Shown here: positions 46,985-58,127 of the stretch, piece by piece
How positions within the stretch are numbered: the stretch's first letter is position 1
How the letters are laid out: every line of letters starts with the position of its first letter
DNA from: Smallanthus sonchifolius
Lineage: Eukaryota > Streptophyta > Magnoliopsida > Asterales > Asteraceae
Assembly (NCBI GenBank): GCA_023525975.1
Contig: CM042023.1
Coordinates: 1,302,001-1,366,000 of the forward strand
Reading direction: 5' to 3'
DNA length: 64,000 nt
Notes under the pieces: model-generated
Told to the model about the DNA's origin: nothing
What the model saw: only the letters and a program-made list of their open reading frames with translations
Database searches by the model: none
Translations under genes and position numbers: made by a program

Positions 46985-47545
46985 CCACAATACTTTTCAC
47001 AGTAGGTAGAATTGTTTAAGCAGGGGCAATCCTTTCCACAGATTGAGTTGCATTGACATGGAGTATACTGTTTGTTTGACTGCTGCTTTCCATCAGCAAT
47101 TCTTCTCCATCTTGTTGGATGGCCACCACCTCTCTTTCCTCTACCTTTTCTTCCACCTGATGCCAATCTTGCTAAATTTTCTTGCTCCTAACACAAAGGA
47201 CCAAAATCAGACCAGTTTATACGTAAAATCATTTAAAATAATGTTGGATGTGTTCTTAAATCAATAATAATTTATAAGTTGGTATATATAGAGAGGAGGG
47301 ATTATTTCATAACACTAAACCAGTAATGCATTCAAATCATCTCTCCAATGTATCTATCAAAACCAAGCAGAACTACAAAACCATTAATTCTAAAGTCAAT
47401 TGAAAACCTCAAACACAAGTTCAAAACCCTAGCTAAACCTTGATTTAAGAAACTGAAAGAGAACTGAAACATTCAACAAAAAGGAGGATTCCACTACCTG
47501 AGATAGTCGGTTGTACACTAACAGCCACGATTCATTTCTTTGCTC
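46985..47545 (-). pseudogene. E(z)/SWINGER-CURLY LEAF-type CXC-domain gene fragment
   Basis: The exon 47187-46985 encodes GRKGRGKRGG, then RWRRIADGKQQ and a CXC domain start with the cysteine pattern YTPCQCNSICGKDCPCL and CEKYCG. This is specific to plant E(z) histone H3K27 methyltransferases. A preceding 48-bp exon-like piece (47545-47498) and a further donor at 47758 may belong to the same transcript. The following CXC half, the SET domain and the N-terminal parts are absent downstream, so this is a fragment and not a methyltransferase gene. Confidence 0.7.
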
Positions 47546-47813
47546 CTAAACCAGTTGAAAAACTAATTCAAAATCGAAGGCAATGCAAATAAAATAAGGT
47601 CAACATACACATCAAAATCAAAATCAAATTCGTTTTAGATCAATAGACAATAACAACAATCGGAATCAAACGAAAGTGAGAGAAAATCTAGGAGCATAGA
47701 AGCGCAACTCAACTAAAAACCCTAGGTTTTTTATCAACCACAAGGAAGAAAGCATACCTGGTTGTTCGGAACAGGAGGACCTCCAACGCGCGGAATAACA
47801 TCATGAAATGAAA

Positions 47814-49797
47814 TGTAAGGCTCCAAACCCGGGAAGCCTCACTTATTGGATTTACTCATTCACGAACAGTTCTTAAACATGAATATCAAATAACGCATCG
47901 GAAAATTTCATTTAAACATAACTTAATCGTTGTTCATACATGCGGAAGCGTAAACATTGATTAAATCATAATTACATCATAGACAAAACATAACGGGATG
48001 CCAGTCTTCAAAAGCAGTCGGGTAACTCTTCATCTCTAGCCAAGCATCACCGTCCATCCTCACAACCTGCCTTAACCTGAATGTGCACACTAAAAAGGTC
48101 AGCTACGCTGGTGAGTTCTAGTTTTAACATAAAACCTTAACTTCAAATAATTTGCCAAAAACATAACTTCATACTTCATTTAATAAAAAGCGTACGTAAA
48201 GTAATGCAATAACAAAACATAACACTTCGTAAACATAAGTCAACGAACATATCGAATCTGCGCCTTCTCGTAACCGTCAAATCCATACGTTACATACTGG
48301 TTGAATGAACTAAGGATCACCACCACTAGGCCCATCATCACCGTACTGTCCTTCGGGTGAGGAACTCCTAGGGCCCGATACTTAGGTCATCCAACCCTAC
48401 AAGCACGGCGTCCCAAAGGATAGCGCGTACCAAACTTCAAGCACTGCACCCCGTAGGGCGCAAGTACCAAACTTCAAGCACGACTACCCCGTAAGGTAAA
48501 TCGTACCAAACTTCAAGGATCACGATAATCCCCTTGACGACCGTCATCGCCCCAGTTGTACAACAGTTGGCCAGCCACAAAGGCCCCTAAAAGGTAAAGG
48601 CCCATAACATACTTCCCATCCCTTAACCTTCATTCCCTAAAGAATATTGGCAGATTCGTTCGTTTGTGACTTTCATAAACCTTCGCTTCTTTTACTTCAA
48701 AAACTTCAGTTAAAGCATTCGTACGTTTTATTAAAAACATTCATTCATTCATTAACACACTTCATAAACTTCTTTTGGCAAAATATTTCATAAACACTTC
48801 CTTCATAACCTTTCCTTCTAAAACATCACTCATAAACATCATTTTATAAAACGTTACATACAACCTTCATAAACATCGTTTTATAAAATCGTTACATCGT
48901 TACGTATGCACACCAGCCCAAAAACATTATTAAAACATTTAAAAGAGGGCTTCTAGAACTCACCGTATTAGCTAGTCTTGGTTGTCCTAATCAATGGCCC
49001 AACCACGTCACTTCCGATCTAAATTGGTTACGAAACACATATATCAGACCTAACCTCGATTCACACTCTACTCAGCTGATATAGGCGAACTTAATGCTAA
49101 GTTCGCCTCTTCTGGCCCAAGCGAACTTATAAGCGAACTTAATAAGTTCGCTTACCATTTGGCCAGGCGAACTTAATCAGGCGAACATAATAAGTTCGCT
49201 TACCCTCAGGCGAACTTGATAAGTTCGCTTACCTTGGCCAAGCGAACTTGCCAAGCGAACATAATCAGGCGAACTTGATAAGTTCGCCTCCCCCAAGCGA
49301 ACTTGACAGGCGAACTTGCTAAGTTCGCCTGCAACATCAGTCATCTTCCCCAAAAGTCCCGAAAATCACGGATTTGGGTTCGGTTATGTCAAAACTTCAA
49401 CCTTCTTTGCTCAAAACAACCGTTTTTCATTGTAGATACTAAACCTAAGCTCATTCTTAAGTTTCATCCGCAAAAACATCCTATTTTCACCCAAAACCCG
49501 AAAAACCCAAAAACGAACAAACTCTCAGATTTAGGTTGGATCGTTACCTGAATCGAGCTTTTGATCTGGAGGTTTCCTTCACGAGTGCAAGAGACACGAT
49601 CTGGTGCAATCTTGTGCGATTCCGTCACTTTCTCTCTCTACGGGTTTTCTCTCTCTAGAATTGTAAAGAGGAGAAGTGAAGAGGCTTTTTGATATTTATA
49701 GGGGAGACCTCCCCAAGCCCGGTTCGCGACTGACCCAGCCCGACTTCGGCCCGCTTGAACTCGCTAACTTTATTTTTCGTCATTTTGGGATGTTACA
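47814..49797 (-). repeat. 3' LTR of the Ty3/Gypsy element
   Basis: On the minus strand it starts TGTAACATCCCAAAATGACG at 49797 and ends GGAGCCTTACA at 47814. A TATA-like CTATAAATATC lies about 100 bp in (near 49700). The GCGAACTT palindrome array lies at 49083-49335. Confidence 0.95.
49083..49335. repeat. Palindromic GCGAACTT/AAGTTCGC array in the 3' LTR
   Basis: About 11 GCGAACTT or GCGAACAT words and 6 AAGTTCGC words alternate within 250 bp, forming hairpin-capable units such as AGGCGAACTT..AAGTTCGCCT and AAGCGAACTT..AAGTTCGCTT. The copy in the 5' LTR at about 56025-56275 differs by indels. Confidence 0.9.
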
Positions 49798-49815
49798 AGT
49801 CTACCCCCTTATAAT
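49798..49815 (-). other. Polypurine tract
   Basis: Directly upstream (minus strand) of the 3' LTR start is AAGGGGGTAGACT, the expected second-strand priming site. Confidence 0.75.
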
Positions 49816-49836
49816 AGGTTTCGTCCCCGAAACCTA

Positions 49837-50277
49837 TCACAAGTCAAATAATTGAGGGTACGACTCCCTCATTTCCGCCTCCGTTTCCCATGTAGCCTCC
49901 GATCCCTTTCGGTGCCTCCATTGGACTTTAACCAATTGGATCACTTTGTTACGCAAACGCTTCTCCTTTCGGTCTAAGATAGCCACGGGTTCTTCGATGT
50001 AATTAAGGCTGTTGTCGACCTCAATGTCAGTAAGTGGTACGTGAGCCGATTCATCCGCCAAACACTTTCGCAAGTGTGATACATGGAAGGTAGGATGAAT
50101 CCCACTTAACTCATCAGGCAACTCCAACCGATATGCGACTTCACCAACCCGTGCCGCTATCCTAAAAGGTCCGACAAACCTCGGACTTAACTTTCCTCTC
50201 TTCCTGAATCGAACGATTCCCTTCCAGGGGGACACTTTCAACATTACTTTGTCCCCAACATCAAACTCAATAGGCCT
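49837..50277 (-). pseudogene. Integrase C-terminus and chromodomain-like tail
   Basis: Follows the in-frame TGA at 50278-50280. It contains GKLSPRFVGPFRI and HPTFHVSHLRKCL (integrase C-terminal domain) and ends with VKVQWRHRKGSEATWE, the chromodomain-like segment of Tekay-type chromoviruses that is thought to guide insertion into heterochromatin. Confidence 0.9.
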
Positions 50278-50940
50278 TCATCGTTTATCCGCATAGGATT
50301 TCTGACGATCTTGTGCGACCTTCATTCGAGCTTTGATTTGATCAAACCTTTCCGACGTTTCTTTTATAACTTCAAGACTTCCAAATTCTTTCTGTCCAAT
50401 CTCACCCCAACAAACCGGGGTCCTGCATCTTCTACCATACAACATTTCGTAAGGCGGCATGCCTATCGTCGAGTGATGACTATTGTTGTAGGAGAATTCG
50501 GCTAACGGCAGATGACTGTCCCAACTGCCACCGAAGTCGATAATACAAGCACGGAGCATATCTTCCAATGTTTGAATGGTCCTTTCGGACTGACCATCCG
50601 TTTGCGGGTGGTATGCCGTGCTGATATTAAGCCTCGTGCCCATCGCCTCATGAAATCTTTTCCAGAACCTCGATGTGAATCGTGTGTCCCGGTCAGATAC
50701 TATCGTCAAAGGCATCCCATGCCGTGCTACTACTTCGTTAATAAATACTTCCGCTAACCTTTCCGACGAGAACGTCTCACGAATAGGTAGGAAATGAGCA
50801 CTCTTCGTTAATCGGTCTACAATTACCCAAATGGTGTCATGACCTTTAGCTGTGCGAGGTAGCTTGGTTATGAAGTCCATGGTAATGTGTTCCCACTTCC
50901 ATTCTGGTATATCAAGTGGTTGAATCTTTCCATACGGTTT
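50278..50940 (-). pseudogene. Integrase catalytic core
   Basis: Contains the DDE core segments: MDFITKLP and VDRLTKSAHFLP with the first Asp, SDRDTRFTS with the second Asp and the HPQTDGQSER region with the catalytic Glu. It is separated from the RT part by TAG at 50941-50943 and from the C-terminus by TGA at 50278-50280. Both are explained by single C-to-T changes of Gln and Arg codons. Confidence 0.92.
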
Positions 50941-52996
50941 CTAGTGTTCAGCCTTTACTTGCGAGCAAGTCAAGCACTTGCTTACATACTTCGTTACATC
51001 ACATTTCATTCCAGGCCACCAGTAGTCCTTCTTCAGGTCTTGGTACATTTTGTTGGTACCAGGATGGATAGAGTAACGAGACTTATGAGCCTCATCCAAG
51101 ATTTTGGTTCTAAGCTCGCCACCCATAGGTATCCATACCCGTCCATAACGTGTTCTAACACCAAGGGTGTTATATTCCAACTTGTCCTGTTGGCCAACCA
51201 TCTTTTCCTTCTTTATGTTTTCTTCCTTAAGTGCCTCATCTTGAGCTCTTTTGATTTCGCTCATCACATCCGATGTTACCACCAACTGGCAAGCTTTCAC
51301 TCTAATAGGAGTAGGCACATCCTTTCGGCTTAGAGCGTCAGCCACCACGTTTGCCTTTCCAGGATGGTACATTATTTCACAGTCATAGTCCTTCAGGAGT
51401 TCCAACCATCTCCTCTGCCTCATATTAAGTTCTTTTTGTTCGAAGAAGTACTTCAAACTTTTGTGGTCGGAGTAAATAGTAAACCTCACCCCGTACAGGT
51501 AGTGTCTCCAGATTTTTAATGCAAATACGACAGCAACAAGTTCCAAATCGTGAGTCGGATAGTTGACTTCGTGAACTTTCAACTGCCGCGACGCATATGC
51601 AATCACTCTACTGCGTTGCATCAACACACACCCTAATCCCTGACCTGACGCGTCAGAGTATACCACCAGGTCTTCACTGCCCTCAGGAAGGGCCAAGACT
51701 GGGGCTTGGGTTAGCTTCTCTTTCAATTCCTTAAACGCCTCATCCTGGGTCGAACCCCATTCGTACTTTACCTCCTTCCGAGTCAACTTTGTCAATGGCG
51801 AAGCTATTTTCGAGAAATCCTGTATGAATCTCCGATAGTAGCCCGCCAATCCCAAGAAACTGCGGATTTCAGTTGGCGTCTTAGGAATGTCCCATTCACT
51901 TACCGTTACTATCTTTGCTGGGTCAACCATAATGCCGTTCGGGCCAATGACGTGACCTAGGAATTGGACTTCCCTAAGCCAGAACGCACATTTGGAGAAC
52001 TTAGCATACAACTTCTCCTTCTTCAGAGCTTCTAATACTTCCTTCAAGTGACATGCGTGATCACCCTCATTCTTGGAGTAGATAAGGATATCATCGATGA
52101 ACACGATTACCGATCGATCCAGCATCGGTCGACACACCCTATTCATTAAATCCATGAACGCTGCGGGGGCGTTCGTCAATCCGAAGGACATTACGCGGAA
52201 CTCGAAATGTCCATAACGCGTGCGAAAGGCAGTTTTTGGTACGTCTTCTTCCCTTACCTTCAACTGATGGTACCCAGACCGAAGGTCGATTTTCGAGAAC
52301 CAACTTGCGCCTTGTAATTGGTCAAACAGGTCATCGATCCTTGGTAAAGGGTACTTGTTCTTCACCGTTCGTTTGTTTAACTCGCGATAATCAATACACA
52401 TTCTCATCGAACCGTCTTTCTTCTTCACAAACAACACCGGAGCACCCCACGGCGAGATGCTCGGTTGGATAAATCCTTTCTCAAGTAACTCGTCTAGTTG
52501 AACCATAAGTTCCTTCATTTCCACTGGTGCTAGTCGATATGGAGCCTTAGCCACGGGCTGGGCATCTGGTACTAAGTCAATTCGGAACTCAATTTCTCTA
52601 TCGGGTGGTATCCCAGGCAAATCATCTGGAAACACCTCCGGGTACTCGCGTACCACGGGTACATCGTCTAGTTCCTTCACTTCCTTACACTTGTCCATCA
52701 CATACACCAGATAAGCCTCGCATCCGCGCCTCAAGTAATTTGTTGCCTTAATCATCGAGATGACGTTTGGCATCAGGGCGTCACGATCTCCAAAGACCTC
52801 GACTTTGCTACCATCTGGAGCCTTGAGTTGGATTATCTTTCGTTTACATATAATTTGCGCTTCATTGGCAGTTAGCCAATCCATACCCAACACAATATCG
52901 AACCCTCCCAAAACCATAACGAACAATCTGACAGGGAATCTATGACCTTCTATCTTTATCGTGGAGTTGTCAACTACATCAGTTACTCTTGCAGTT
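50941..52996 (-). pseudogene. Protease end, reverse transcriptase, RNase H and integrase zinc finger
   Basis: Reading from the gag side: a GMDWL protease-end motif, RT with LFVKKKDGSMRMCIDYR and the YXDD-equivalent FIDDIL, RNase H with VVYSDASGQGLG and a late NVVADALSR, then the integrase HHCC finger (HPGTNKMYQDL..., CLTCSQ). It is out of frame by one base with gag and stops prematurely at 50941. Confidence 0.93.
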
Positions 52997-54421
52997 CTAC
53001 CCTCCGCGGTTTTCTACGCTAAAGGCCCTTTCTAACTTACTGACAGTGTACTTCACGCGTTTACAAAAACTCGCAGATATAAAACTCTTACTGGCACCCG
53101 AATCAAATAACACAGAAACCAAAGTGTTGTCAAGGATGAATGTACCTGACGCCACATCGGGATCCGCCCTGGCTTGTTCCTGCGTCAGTGCGTACGCACG
53201 AGTCTTTGCACGAGATCCCTCTCCCTTCTTTTCCGGGCCCTTTCCCTTCCCGGTTTCCCCCATCCTGGGCTTGGTGCATTCCCGACTCATATGACCATTT
53301 TCCCCACAATTGTAGCATTTGTAGCCTTGCGGGCATTCACGGGAGTAATGTCCGGTCTTGCCGCATTTAAAGCATAGATTCGATCCTAACCGACATTCAC
53401 CTGCGTGTCTTACCCCACATTTCCCACAGACTGTCATCTCGCCTACCCTGGCATGCTTGTCACGAGCCCCAACCAACTTCCCACCCGATCGTTTAGCGGG
53501 AAAACTCAACTTCTTCTTAGGCTCTTCAATGGCAACAACATTCAGCGCCAGATCATCAAATACCACGCCACTTAGCTCTATTGCCGAATCATAGGTAGTA
53601 GGGGCGTTTGCCTTAACATAGGTGCGGACCTGGTCCGGCAACCCTTGAATATAACAGGCAATCTTTCTCTCTTCAGTAGTGACAAGGTGTGGCACCAGAC
53701 GTGCCAGTTCATTAAATCGGGTTGTGTATTGCCGGTGCGTCATGTTCCCGGCCTTCAAACCCAGAAATTCCCTCTCTACCTTTTCAATCTCGTTCCTTGG
53801 GCAGAAATTCTTGATCACTAAAGTTTTCAAGTCAGCCCACATCATCGCATCCACAATCTCGCTCCCTTTTGCCTGACGTATACCTTCCCACCAATGAGAT
53901 GCTTCCTCCCTCAAGGAGTTAGCAGCAAACTTCACTACTTGATTAGCTCGACACTCGCTCAGACGGATGGCGGCTTCCATACGTATTACCCAATCAAAAG
54001 TAGCCACCGCGTCCTTCTTCCCAGTCAGGACCGGCGGGTCACATGCCTTAAAGGACTTATAATCACATCCGCGAGCAGGCGGTGCATTGTCGGTCTCATT
54101 GTTCTGAGCACCAACTGCCGCGCTAGACCCACCCACCGCATTGACCTGCTTCAATGCTTCTGCCAACAAACCTGGCAGAGAAGTCTTCATCAACTCCGTA
54201 AACTCTCGAGCTATAGCTGCTCTCACTTCCGGTTCAAAGGTGAAAGGTTGTTCTTCAACCTGTGTCTGCTCGGCTTCATGCACACTAACTGCCGGTTCAG
54301 TGTGAACACTTCCTTCTTCACTATACTCTTGGCGCGCAGGGATCCTGCCACGCCCACCATTACGACCGCCGGTACAACCACCGGTACGGCCACCACGCCT
54401 TCCGTTTCCTCTCCTCGCCAT
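52997..54421 (-). CDS. gag with zinc knuckles and aspartic protease start
   Basis: 474 codons from ATG at 54421. A Gly/Arg-rich N-terminus (RRGGRTGG) comes first, then the retrotransposon gag capsid region. Two CCHC knuckles follow (CFKCGKTGHYSREC, CYNCGENGHMSREC), then the protease active site LFDSGASKSFI near the end. The frame ends at TAG just after an A-run (53010-53013 on the plus strand as T's) that probably gained one base. Before that the ORF is complete. Confidence 0.93.
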   Translation of the reverse strand: MARRGNGRRGGRTGGCTGGRNGGRGRIPARQEYSEEGSVHTEPAVSVHEAEQTQVEEQPFTFEPEVRAAIAREFTELMKTSLPGLLAEALKQVNAVGGSSAAVGAQNNETDNAPPARGCDYKSFKACDPPVLTGKKDAVATFDWVIRMEAAIRLSECRANQVVKFAANSLREEASHWWEGIRQAKGSEIVDAMMWADLKTLVIKNFCPRNEIEKVEREFLGLKAGNMTHRQYTTRFNELARLVPHLVTTEERKIACYIQGLPDQVRTYVKANAPTTYDSAIELSGVVFDDLALNVVAIEEPKKKLSFPAKRSGGKLVGARDKHARVGEMTVCGKCGVRHAGECRLGSNLCFKCGKTGHYSRECPQGYKCYNCGENGHMSRECTKPRMGETGKGKGPEKKGEGSRAKTRAYALTQEQARADPDVASGTFILDNTLVSVLFDSGASKSFISASFCKRVKYTVSKLERAFSVENRGG

Positions 54422-54739
54422 TTCGTTCTATAAGACAAGAAATCCAATGTCATCACGCTAGTTAACAAATAAAATTCAATAAGCACTGTAAGATGTTAAT
54501 ATACACTGGCCATCTGCAATTAACCATTACACTACCTTTCGATTTCTATTTGACCACCTTTGTGATTCCATCAGAACACAAGTCCTTACCTAACACTTCC
54601 TAAGGCATACTATATACGTAAATATATACTACCTTCATACCTGATGCTGTGGCTCGAGTTACCCGTACTGGCATCCGCTTTCGGTCCCATTCAAAGTTTA
54701 AGTTCAGACACTGGGAGTGTCCGAATCTCTCAAACTATT

Positions 54740-54751
54740 GCTCTGATACCA
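54740..54751 (-). other. Primer-binding site (initiator tRNA-Met)
   Basis: TGGTATCAGAGC on the minus strand starts three bases after the 5' LTR, complementary to the 3' end of initiator-methionine tRNA. Confidence 0.92.
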
Positions 54752-54754
54752 ACT

Positions 54755-56740
54755 TGTAAGGCCCCAAACCCGGGAAGCCTCACTTATTGGATTTACTCAT
54801 TCACGAACAGTTCTTAAACATGAATATCAAATAACGCAGCGGAAAATTTCATTTAAACATAACTTAATCGTTGTTCATACATGCGGAAGCGTAAACATTG
54901 ATTAAATCATAATTACATCATAGACAAAACATAACGGGATGCCAGTCTTCAAAAGCAGTCGGGTAACTCTTCATCTCTAGCCAAGCATCACCGTCCATCC
55001 TCACAACCTGCCTTAACCTGAATGTGCACACTAAAAAGGTCAGCTACGCTGGTGAGTTCTAGTTTTAACATAAAACCTTAACTTCAAATAATTTGCCAAA
55101 AACATAACTTCATACTTCATTTAATAAAAAGCGTACGTAAAGTAATGCAATAACAAAACATAACACTTCGTAAACATAAGTCAACGAACATATCGAATCT
55201 GCGCCTTCTCGTAACCGTCAAATCCATACGTTACATACTGGTTGAATGAACTAAGGATCACCACCACTAGGCCCATCATCACCGTACTGTCCTTCGGGTG
55301 AGGAACTCCTAGGGCCCGATACTTAGGTCATCCAACCCTTCAAGCACGGCGTCCCAACGGATAGCGCGTACCAAACTTCAAACACTGCACCCCGTAGGGC
55401 GCAAGTACCAAACTTCAAGCACGACTACCCCGTAAGGTAAATCGTACCAAACTTCAAGGATCACGATAATCCCCTTGACGACCGTCATCGCCCCAGTTGT
55501 ACAACAGTTGGCCAGCCACAAAGGCCCCTAAAAGGTAAAGGCCCATAACATACTTCCCATCCCTTAACCTTCATTCCCTAAAGAATATTGGCAGATTCGT
55601 TCGTTTGTGACTTTCATAAACCTTCGCTTCTTTTACTTCAAAAACTTCAGTTAAAGCATTCGTACGTTTTATTAAAAACATTCATTCATTCATTAACACA
55701 CTTCATAAACTTCTTTTGGCAAAATATTTCATAAACACTTCCTTCATAACCTTTTCTTCTAAAACATCACTCATAAACATCATTTTATAAAACGTTACAT
55801 ACAACCTTCATAAACATCGTTTTATAAAATCGTTACATCGTTACGTATGCACACCAGCCCAAAAACATTATTAAAACATTTAAAAGAGGGCTTCTAGAAC
55901 TCACCGTATTAGCTAGTCTTGGTTGTCCTAATCAATGGCCCAACCACGTCACTTCCGATCTGAATTGGTTACGAAACACATATATCAGACCTAACCTCGA
56001 TTCACACTCTACTCAGCTGATATAGGCGAACTTAATGTTAAGTTCGCCTCTTCTGGCCCAAGCGAACTTATAAGCGAACTTAATAAGTTCGCTTACCATT
56101 TGGCCAGGCGAACTTAATCAGGCGAACATAATAAGTTCGCTTACCCTCAGGCGAACTTAATTCAAGCGAACTTGATAAGTTCGCTTACCTTGGCCAAGCG
56201 AACATAATCAGGCGAACTTGATAAGTTCGCCTCCCCCAAGCGAACTTGACAGGCGAACTTGCTAAGTTCGCCTGCAACATCAGTCATCTTCCCTAAAAGT
56301 CCCGAAAATCGCGGATTTGGGTTCGGTTATGTCAAAACTTCAACCTTCTTTGCTCAAAACAACCGTTTTTCATTGTAGATACTAAACCTAAGCTCATTCT
56401 TAAGTTTCATCCGCAAAAACATCCTATTTTCACCCAAAACCCGAAAAACCCAAAAACGAACAAACTCTCAGATTTAGGTTGGATCGTTACCTGAATCGAG
56501 CTTTTGATCTGGAGGTTTCCTTCACGAGTGCAAGAGACACGATCTGGTGCAATCTTGTGCGATTCCGTCACTTTCTCTCTCTACGGGTTTTCTCTCTCTA
56601 GAATTGTAAAGAGGAGAAGTGAAGAGGCTTTTTGATATTTATAGGGGAGACCTCCCCAAGCCCGGTTCGCGACTGACCCAGCCCGACTTCGGCCCGCTTG
56701 AACTCGCTAACTTTATTTTTCGTCATTTTGGGATGTTACA
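54755..56740 (-). repeat. 5' LTR of the Ty3/Gypsy element
   Basis: Near-identical to 47814-49797. It carries the LTR promoter for the element in minus orientation, with TATA-like CTATAAATATC near 56643. Confidence 0.95.
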
Positions 56741-56745
56741 TGAAA

Positions 56746-57092
56746 ACCCGATTGAAAAACCGAATTGAAAACCCTAGCTATACGTGTGCCGCAGCAGCAG
56801 GATGTAGAAGAAGATGCGTCGCAGCAGCAGGATGTACAAGAAGATGCGACTGACAGGGGAAGAGGTAATCGGAGGCAAAAACGAAGAAAGCTCAGGATCG
56901 TCGGAAGAGAAAGCTCTGGATCGGCGGAAGAGAAAGTCGTAAGAAGAAGCGCAGATAAGATCATAAGAAGCAGAGTGAAAGGTGGAAAGGCTACTTGTAC
57001 CTGCAGCTATTAAAGTTGTACATCACTGTTGTTACTGTTCATCTCAATAAGTTTTAAATATTAGTATAATGTTAAATTTGTTTAATGATGTG
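56746..57092. other. Flank of the Ty3 element, nature unknown
   Basis: This is the sequence that was contiguous with 47808 before the Ty3 insertion, so it may belong to the same captured-gene region. The plus strand has CAGCAGCAGGATGTA repeated twice (56794, 56821). An open frame of about 82 codons rich in Arg and Gln (plus) and a Cys/Ser-rich frame (minus) lack known motifs. Confidence 0.4.
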
Positions 57093-57460
57093 TTCAGTTG
57101 TTTTTCGAAGGTAAACCGCACCAATCTTTATTATGATTTGGTCAAACTTGTCAAGAAAAGTGACACCGGATTGAAGCAAAACCACGAATACTAATTTGAC
57201 AAAACTGGAAAGTCTTAATTGACTAAAAGCTACGATTGAACTAGGTAAGATGGGGGATAGACACTAAATAAAGTTGTCATGGTCGACACTACATAAATTT
57301 GTCATGGTTGATTTTCTTTATTTAAAAATCTATTATGTTACTCTTGATTGGTATGGATTTTTTTTTCTCTTTATGTTTTTGTAGGAATAAAGTCATGTTG
57401 AACTCATAAAATGTTAGGATTTTTAAAAGATACCAGACAATTTGATCATCAAGAAACACA
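57093..57460 (+). repeat. Repeat R, right copy
   Basis: Matches 43452-43985 in the same orientation but without the hAT MITE, giving the empty site near 57280. Confidence 0.8.
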
Positions 57461-57808
57461 AGGGTGTTTCTTATTTTACAATTATTTGTGTCAATATGTG
57501 TGATTATACATGTGAAGTCGAAGGTGTTTGTTGACGTTTCAGATCTGGTTATGTTGATTTTGTATTTGAGTGAACCAATTCCATAGAACGCAATGATAGT
57601 TGGATACTTGTTGAACAAGAGGTTCAATCTTGTGTGTCAGATGTTCAAAAAAATGCCTAAAGGAGATTTAGTATCATGGAATGTGATGATAATTAGCCTT
57701 TAGAATTAGTGAAAGACCCAGGCGACAACATCAATAGGGCTACAATTAGTGAATGTAGTAGCAATACAAGCTGGTAATGGGCTGATTTGTATTAGCCTAG
57801 AGTCCTTA

Positions 57809-58120
57809 GACCAAGGGTGCTGGGCTAACGACCCTTATACACCTCACCCTCATAAGGCGTTATACATCATTACATGGCGTCAATGCAGGGCGCCAAAGAA
57901 AGGGGCGTTGCTCTGTTAACGGGCGTTAAGGGTTGGGGTGTAGGGCTGCTAACCAATCAAACCATTTACTTTTATTTTTATATAAAAAATAAAAATAATT
58001 ATGTATTAGTTAAACCACTACACACTTTTGAGGGTTTAGTTAGTTAAAGCCTCACTGCCTCCATGTCAATGACGTGAGATGATTTTTTTTCACTTTTTAG
58101 TCAAACCACTACACTTAGTC
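57809..58120. mobile_element. Possible PIF/Harbinger-type MITE
   Basis: The ends GACCAAGGGTGCTGGG and the inverse of CCACTACACTTAGTC are partly complementary, and the flanks are TTA and TAA. The inside is non-coding with a GC-rich left half (GGCGTT phrases) and an AT-rich right half. The match is imperfect, so the superfamily is tentative. Confidence 0.4.
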
Positions 58121-58127
58121 TAAGAAA

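Larger units (their letters stand above)
44196..47813 (-). mobile_element. Helitron 3' part with captured gene fragments
   Basis: On the minus strand a Helitron-type 3' end is at 44196: CTAG followed by T, preceded by the hairpin CCGC-AACGCGC-GCGG. Upstream on the same strand lie exon fragments of an alcohol dehydrogenase (45898-46123) and of an E(z)-type methyltransferase (46985-47545 and perhaps further), both in Helitron orientation. That is the usual arrangement of captured host exons. A hAT element (44838-45708) and a Ty3/Gypsy element (from 47814) are inserted in it. The 5' TC end was not found, so the right limit is only the edge of the next element. The link between the end and the fragments is inference. 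Confidence 0.5.
47814..56740 (-). mobile_element. Full-length Ty3/Gypsy chromovirus-like retrotransposon (Tekay/Del type)
   Basis: Two LTRs of 1984 and 1986 bp (47814-49797, 54755-56740) enclose gag, protease, RT, RNase H and integrase coding in minus orientation. The flanking 5-bp duplication is TGAAA (47809-47813, 56741-56745). The primer-binding site is next to the 5' LTR and the purine tract next to the 3' LTR. The integrase is followed by a chromodomain-like end. LTRs differ at roughly a dozen bases plus small indels, so insertion is recent. The coding part nevertheless has one frameshift and two stops, so it cannot make a full polyprotein as read here. Confidence 0.95.

Noticed and set aside
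49083..49335. CRISPR-like array of short repeats
   Set aside because: Plant nuclear LTR context, repeats of 8 bases in both orientations with irregular spacing, and a second copy in the partner LTR; not a CRISPR.
52997..53013. Programmed frameshift between gag and pol
   Set aside because: The break is explained by one extra base in an A-run and other lesions are present downstream; no dedicated slippery site plus structure was evident. A real frameshift signal is not excluded without other family copies.
53130..54433. Plus-strand ORFs opposite gag
   Set aside because: Antisense shadows of the gag frame; only the minus strand shows zinc knuckles and protease.
56765..57013. Arg/Gln-rich plus-strand ORF after the Ty3 element
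   Set aside because: Short, repetitive, no domain; could equally be part of captured DNA in the other orientation, so not called a gene.
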